Of a DNA stretch of 64,000 nt, positions 60,550-64,000 are shown piece by piece. The stretch's first letter is position 1. Every line of letters starts with the position of its first letter. Under the pieces are notes generated by a model. That model made no database searches. It saw only the letters and a program-made list of their open reading frames with translations, and had not been told where the DNA came from. The DNA lies in assembly GCF_013389665.1 (NCBI RefSeq), contig NZ_CP058316.1, forward strand, positions 1 through 64,000, in the 5' to 3' direction. This DNA is from Microbacterium oleivorans (lineage in GTDB: Bacteria; Actinomycetota; Actinomycetes; Actinomycetales; Microbacteriaceae). The position numbers and the translations under genes are program-made.

Positions 60550-61115
60550 CCTCGATCGAGACGGCTGTGGCCGACGCCCCGTTCCCGGAGGCGCCCGGGC
60601 GCGGCAAGGGGTACGACCGCGCGGCTGTCGATGCGTTCCTGAAGCGGGCGCGCGAGGCCTTCGAGTCGCCCGAAGGCGGTGACCTCGACTCGGGCGAGGT
60701 TCGGCGTGCGGCCTTCCCGCTGGTCCGCGGCGGGTACGCGATCGGAGCGGTGGATGCCGCTGTCGGCCGCATCGAGGACGCGTTCGCGGCGCGCGAGCGC
60801 GAGGTCGCGCTCTCCCGCGCCGGTGCGCGGGCGTGGGTCGGCCGTTCGCGCAACCTGGCGCAGGAGGTGCTCGACCGGCTCTCACGCCCTGAACGTGAGC
60901 GCTTCGAGCGCGTGGGCGCGCTGGCGTACGGCTACCGCGTCGACGAGGTCGACATGGTGGCCGACCGCATCGCACGCTACCTCGAGTCCGGAGAGCCGCT
61001 GACGGTCGAGCAGGTGCGAACCGTCGCGTTCCGGATGCAGCGCGGTGGGTACCGCGAGGCGCAGGTCGACGCCGTGCTCGACGCCGTCGTGTCGGTGATG
61101 CTCGCGATCGGATGA
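60546..61115 (+). CDS. DivIVA-like repeat protein
   Basis: The 189-residue soluble protein contains four G-Y-x4/5-V-D units at about residues 22-29, 63-70, 129-136 and 168-175 (GYDRAAVD, GYAIGAVD, GYRVDEVD, GYREAQVD). This motif is the core of the N-terminal DivIVA lipid-binding domain, yet the usual long coiled coil is missing. It is coupled to cdsA by a 4-bp overlap, suggesting a link to membrane lipid synthesis or to cell poles. The family is recognised in actinobacteria as DivIVA-domain protein; function not known. Confidence 0.72.
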   Translation: MTSIETAVADAPFPEAPGRGKGYDRAAVDAFLKRAREAFESPEGGDLDSGEVRRAAFPLVRGGYAIGAVDAAVGRIEDAFAAREREVALSRAGARAWVGRSRNLAQEVLDRLSRPERERFERVGALAYGYRVDEVDMVADRIARYLESGEPLTVEQVRTVAFRMQRGGYREAQVDAVLDAVVSVMLAIG

Positions 61116-61161
61116 CGATCGATGGAGAGATCGTGGACCGGTCGCTAAACTCGGGAGCACT

Positions 61162-61827
61162 GTGACTTCCGGTGCCGAATTGACCCCCCGCGGCTCACGA
61201 GCCGTCGCGGGTCGTGCGCCGGCCGCCGATCCGCGCTGGTCGCGTCGTCGCCGCGTCGTCTCGGTGTTCGCCGCGGTCGCCGCGGTCGGCATGGCCGGGG
61301 GAGCGCTCGCGCCGCTGGGCACGAGCCTCGCGGTGGCGCAGGAGAAGCCGGTCGAGGTCGTGTCGCTGTGGGCGGATTCACGCGGCGACGCGCAGGCCCT
61401 CACGACGGTGACGGAGCCCGAGGCCCCGGTGTCGCTCGATCGCACCGGTTTCACCGTCTACGTGACACCCAAGCCCACCCCGACGCCGACTCCCAGCGAG
61501 ACGACCAGCGGAACCTCGTCCCGCGCGACGCCGGTGCGGTACTCCGGTGGCGGCTCCTCGAGCGACTGGCTCGCGGCCGCAGGCATCCCCGAGAGCGACT
61601 GGGGATACGTCGACTACATCGTCTCGCGGGAGAGCGGCTGGAACCCCAACGCGACCAATGCGTCGTCCGGCGCCTGCGGCCTGGTGCAGGCCTACCCGTG
61701 CAGCAAGGTGCCCGGCAGCGGCTACGACCCCGTCGACAACCTCTCGTGGGCCAACGGCTACGCCGTGGGCCGGTACGGCAGCTGGGCCGAGGCGCATGCC
61801 TTCTGGACCAGCAACCACTGGTGGTGA
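61162..61827 (+). CDS. Secreted lysozyme-like (transglycosylase) domain protein
   Basis: The 221-residue protein has an N-terminal signal or anchor (RVVSVFAAVAAVGMAGGALA), a Thr/Pro/Ser-rich wall-spanning linker (PKPTPTPTPSETTSG) and a C-terminal lysozyme-like domain: SDWGYVDYIVSRESGWNPNA with the catalytic Glu in SRESGW, CGLVQAYPCSK and DNLSWANGYAVGRYGSW. This matches aggregation-promoting-factor-type soluble lytic transglycosylases that trim peptidoglycan. Start is GTG 61162. It stands alone after the DivIVA-like gene. Confidence 0.82.
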   Translation: MTSGAELTPRGSRAVAGRAPAADPRWSRRRRVVSVFAAVAAVGMAGGALAPLGTSLAVAQEKPVEVVSLWADSRGDAQALTTVTEPEAPVSLDRTGFTVYVTPKPTPTPTPSETTSGTSSRATPVRYSGGGSSSDWLAAAGIPESDWGYVDYIVSRESGWNPNATNASSGACGLVQAYPCSKVPGSGYDPVDNLSWANGYAVGRYGSWAEAHAFWTSNHWW

Positions 61828-61837
61828 CGGGTTCACC

Positions 61838-62119
61838 ATGCCTCGATCGAACCGGCGCCGCCCCGAGCCGCCGGACGACTCCCTCGACCGTCTGCTCAGC
61901 GGGTGGAAGCGCACCGAGACGCGGCGTGGCCACGCCTGGACGGTGCAGCCCGTCTCGGCAGCGCAGGCGCAGAAGACCTACGTCTGTCCCGGCTGCGGGC
62001 GGACGGTGGACGTGGGTGTGGCTCACGTCGTGGCGTGGCGGGCGGACGGCGTTCTCGGTGATGCGGCCGACCTGGCTGCGCGCAGACATTGGCACTCGGC
62101 ATGTTGGAGGATCGGATGA
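61838..62119 (+). CDS. Small zinc-ribbon/treble-clef protein
   Basis: The 93-residue protein has a basic N-terminus (MPRSNRRRPEPPDDSLDRLL), then CPGC (Cys50, Cys53), AHVVAW (His63) and RRHWHSACW (His84, His86, Cys89). This could bind zinc as a treble clef similar to a degenerate HNH nuclease; no clear nuclease His-Asn-His is complete. ATG 61838 has no strong ribosome site. It overlaps the hydrolase gene by 4 bp. Unknown function. Confidence 0.68.
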   Translation: MPRSNRRRPEPPDDSLDRLLSGWKRTETRRGHAWTVQPVSAAQAQKTYVCPGCGRTVDVGVAHVVAWRADGVLGDAADLAARRHWHSACWRIG

Positions 62120-62856
62120 GCTTCGAGATACGCGGACCCGTTCAGCTGCCCGCCCGCCGGGAGGACATCGAGCTGCGCACGCTCGACGGTCTGACCCTGG
62201 TCGGCGAGCTGGCGCTTCCGGAGTCGGGTGTGCCCGCCGCGACGCTGGTGACCCTTCACCCGCTTCCCACCGCGGGGGGCTTCATGGACTCCCACATCCT
62301 CCGCAAGGCGGCTGGACGCCTTCCAGCCCTCGCGAACCTGGCCGTCCTGCGCTTCAACACCCGCGGCACCACGTCGCCGCGGGGGACGAGCGAGGGCGCG
62401 TTCGACGGCGGCGTGGCGGAGGCGTTCGACGTCGCCGCCGCGATGGATCTCGTCCGCGAGCGCGGTCTGCCCCGCCCCTGGCTCGTGGGCTGGTCTTTCG
62501 GCACGGAGCTGGCGCTCAAGTACGGCCGCGATCACGACATCGAGGGGGTCGTGCTGCTCTCGCCGCCGCTGCACCGGGCCAGTGCGTCCGAGGTGGCCGC
62601 GTGGGCGGGGGAGGACCGTCGAGTCGTCGTGGTGGTGCCCGAGTTCGACGACTACCTGCGCCCGGACGAGGCTCGCGAACGCTTCGCGGCGATCCCGCAC
62701 GCCGCGGTCATCGCCGTCGACGGTGGCAAGCACCTGTGGGTGGGTGAGACGCAGACGCGGCGGGTGCTGACCGAGATCGTCGCTGCGGTGAACCCGGACG
62801 CGCTCCCCCTGCCCGAGGAGTGGGACGCGCCCGATGCGGCGTCAGCCCTGGCCTGA
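62116..62856 (+). CDS. Alpha/beta hydrolase
   Basis: The 246-residue protein has the serine-hydrolase nucleophile GWSFGTE (Ser127), an acid in PEFDDYL (Asp178 or Asp179) and His206 in GGKHLW. LHPLPTAGGFMDSH is the oxyanion strand region, as in the dienelactone-hydrolase-like and CocE/NonD group. No signal peptide, so it acts in the cytoplasm. It is translationally coupled to the zinc-ribbon protein (ATGA). Its stop abuts the stop of the convergent transporter gene with no base between. Substrate unknown. Confidence 0.85.
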   Translation: MSFEIRGPVQLPARREDIELRTLDGLTLVGELALPESGVPAATLVTLHPLPTAGGFMDSHILRKAAGRLPALANLAVLRFNTRGTTSPRGTSEGAFDGGVAEAFDVAAAMDLVRERGLPRPWLVGWSFGTELALKYGRDHDIEGVVLLSPPLHRASASEVAAWAGEDRRVVVVVPEFDDYLRPDEARERFAAIPHAAVIAVDGGKHLWVGETQTRRVLTEIVAAVNPDALPLPEEWDAPDAASALA

Positions 62857-63927
62857 TCAGCGCTCGTTCTGCCGGGGGATCACGACCTGACGGTAGATGA
62901 TGAGGATGCTCGCGGCGACCGGGATCGCCACGAGCGCTCCGAGGAGCTGACCGAGCGCGGCGCCGGCGAGCGCGGCGATCACGACGACGGCACCGGGGAT
63001 CGACACGGCGCGGTTCATGATGCGCGGCGAGATGAAGTACGCCTCGACCTGCATGTAGACGATGTACCAGATCGCGGCCCACAGCGCCGTCTGCGGGTCG
63101 GACAGTCCCGGGATGAGGCAGGTGAGGACGATGATGGCCGAGCCCGTCAGCGTGCCCACCAGCGGGATGAGTGAGAAGAAGAAGGCCACCACGGCGAGCA
63201 CCGCGGGGAAGGGGGCGTTGATGACGCTCAAGAAGATCGCGCTCAGCACGCCGTTGATGACGCCGAGCGACACCTGCCCCGCGACGTAGAAGCCCACGGA
63301 CGCCGTGATCTGTTCCGCCAGATCGATGAAGCGCGGCCGACGCGAGGCGGGCACGAGCTGGTAGACCGCGGCCTTGAGGTTCGGCGTCGAGGCGGTGAAG
63401 TAGATCGTGAGGATCAGGACGATCACCGCGCCGGTGAAGCCGCTGATGATGCCGCCGCCGATGAGGATGATGGACGACGTGATCGAGCCGCCGATCTCTC
63501 CCACGTCGAGCGAGGCGTACCAGTCGGAGAGGTACTGGAAGAGCTCGTCCACGTTCAGCTGCGGGAAGGTCGCCGTCAGCCAGTCCCTGATCGCGGTGAC
63601 CGGATCCCACGAGCCGCTCGTCACGAGATCCTGGATGGCCGCCACGAGCTGCGAGATCTGCGTGACGATGATCGGCACCACCATGAGGATGATGCCTGCG
63701 AACGCCGCCAGAAGCGCGGCGAATGTCACCAGCAGCGCCGCCCACCGGGGCAGACGGCGGCGTTCGAGCCAGGAGACGACCGGGTCCAGCCCGAGCGCCA
63801 GGAACAGGGCGGTGCCCACGTAGAGCAGGATCGTCGACAGCGTCTGGATGCCGCCGAGGATGAGGATGCCGACCCCGACGCCGAGAGTGGCGATGAGGGC
63901 CGTGCGGAACGGGTTCTGCAGCTTCAC
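62857..63927 (-). CDS. AI-2E family transporter
   Basis: The 356-residue protein has seven to eight membrane spans and the family motif around GLDPVVSWLERRRLPRWAAL near residue 46 and IPLVGTLTGSAIIVL near 235. The family includes TqsA-like exporters and permease-like proteins of unknown substrate; AI-2 export is demonstrated for few members only. Start is GTG 63927 preceded by GGAGG. The remaining 73 bases to the window end hold only its upstream region. Confidence 0.9.
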   Translation of the reverse strand: MKLQNPFRTALIATLGVGVGILILGGIQTLSTILLYVGTALFLALGLDPVVSWLERRRLPRWAALLVTFAALLAAFAGIILMVVPIIVTQISQLVAAIQDLVTSGSWDPVTAIRDWLTATFPQLNVDELFQYLSDWYASLDVGEIGGSITSSIILIGGGIISGFTGAVIVLILTIYFTASTPNLKAAVYQLVPASRRPRFIDLAEQITASVGFYVAGQVSLGVINGVLSAIFLSVINAPFPAVLAVVAFFFSLIPLVGTLTGSAIIVLTCLIPGLSDPQTALWAAIWYIVYMQVEAYFISPRIMNRAVSIPGAVVVIAALAGAALGQLLGALVAIPVAASILIIYRQVVIPRQNER

Positions 63928-64000
63928 GAACGCCTCCGGGGGTCGAATCCTCTCACCTTACGATCGATGCACCGGTTCGCCCGGTCGCCACCCCTCTCAC

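Noticed and set aside
1..64000. CRISPR array, insertion sequence or rRNA operon
   Set aside because: No regularly spaced repeats, transposase, terminal inverted repeats or rRNA sequence were seen on either strand.

Overview
The window is a high-GC, gene-dense piece of an actinobacterial chromosome. Codon use, many GTG/TTG starts, leaderless-looking promoters and the gene order all fit Microbacteriaceae, most likely Microbacterium or a close relative. That placement is inference from layout and protein style, not from a database search. I see no insertion sequence, prophage, CRISPR array or integrated element; most of the window is core genome.

Layout. 1-9.8 kb is the accessory-like part. It holds the start of a PLP-enzyme gene, a divergent LysR regulator, gltX, tRNA-Gln, a small unknown protein, a TetR regulator with a zinc alcohol dehydrogenase, an atypical SDR protein with a zinc knuckle, a DUF262 (GmrS-like) protein, and an oxygenase-like protein behind an iron-box-like site. 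9.9-14.1 kb is a fructose PTS operon (DeoR regulator, fruK, EIIABC, HPr). 14.1-18 kb holds a metallo-beta-lactamase-fold protein, tRNA-Glu, an ECF sigma gene that is frameshifted as read, its DUF4349 membrane partner, and TerC. 18-24.5 kb is leuCD with a leucine leader peptide, then murA, plsC, gpsA and ddl. 24.5-32.4 kb has a DUF3515 lipoprotein, thiL, rsmD, an acyltransferase, recG, coaD, yceD, rpmF, rnc and mutM.

A minus-strand cassette (two small proteins and a double GNAT protein) sits at 32.3-34.1 kb between mutM and smc. From 34.1 kb come smc, ftsY, two small conserved proteins, lipA/lipB, a TetR regulator and ffh, then the rpsP-khpA-rimM-trmD operon, map, rplS, lepB, rnhB, a DUF2469 protein, yraN, yifB, dprA and xerC. 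The right end has rpsB, tsf, pyrH, frr, cdsA, a DivIVA-like repeat protein, a secreted lysozyme-like protein, a hydrolase pair and an AI-2E family transporter.

How it works together. The translation and secretion genes (rpsP, rimM, trmD, rplS, rpsB, tsf, frr, ffh, ftsY, lepB), wall and lipid precursor genes (murA, ddl, plsC, gpsA, cdsA) and DNA maintenance genes (smc, recG, mutM, dprA, xerC, rnhB) form the usual actinobacterial housekeeping series. Regulation visible in the DNA includes ribosome-mediated attenuation of leuCD, 10-bp phased operators over the fructose promoter, a 24-bp palindrome at a TetR gene, an iron-box-like site, structured ribosomal-protein leaders and several strong intergenic hairpins. 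The best candidates for new biology are the DUF262 protein with an eroded HNH half, the iron-box gene, the catalytically odd SDR protein, and the small cassette inserted before smc.
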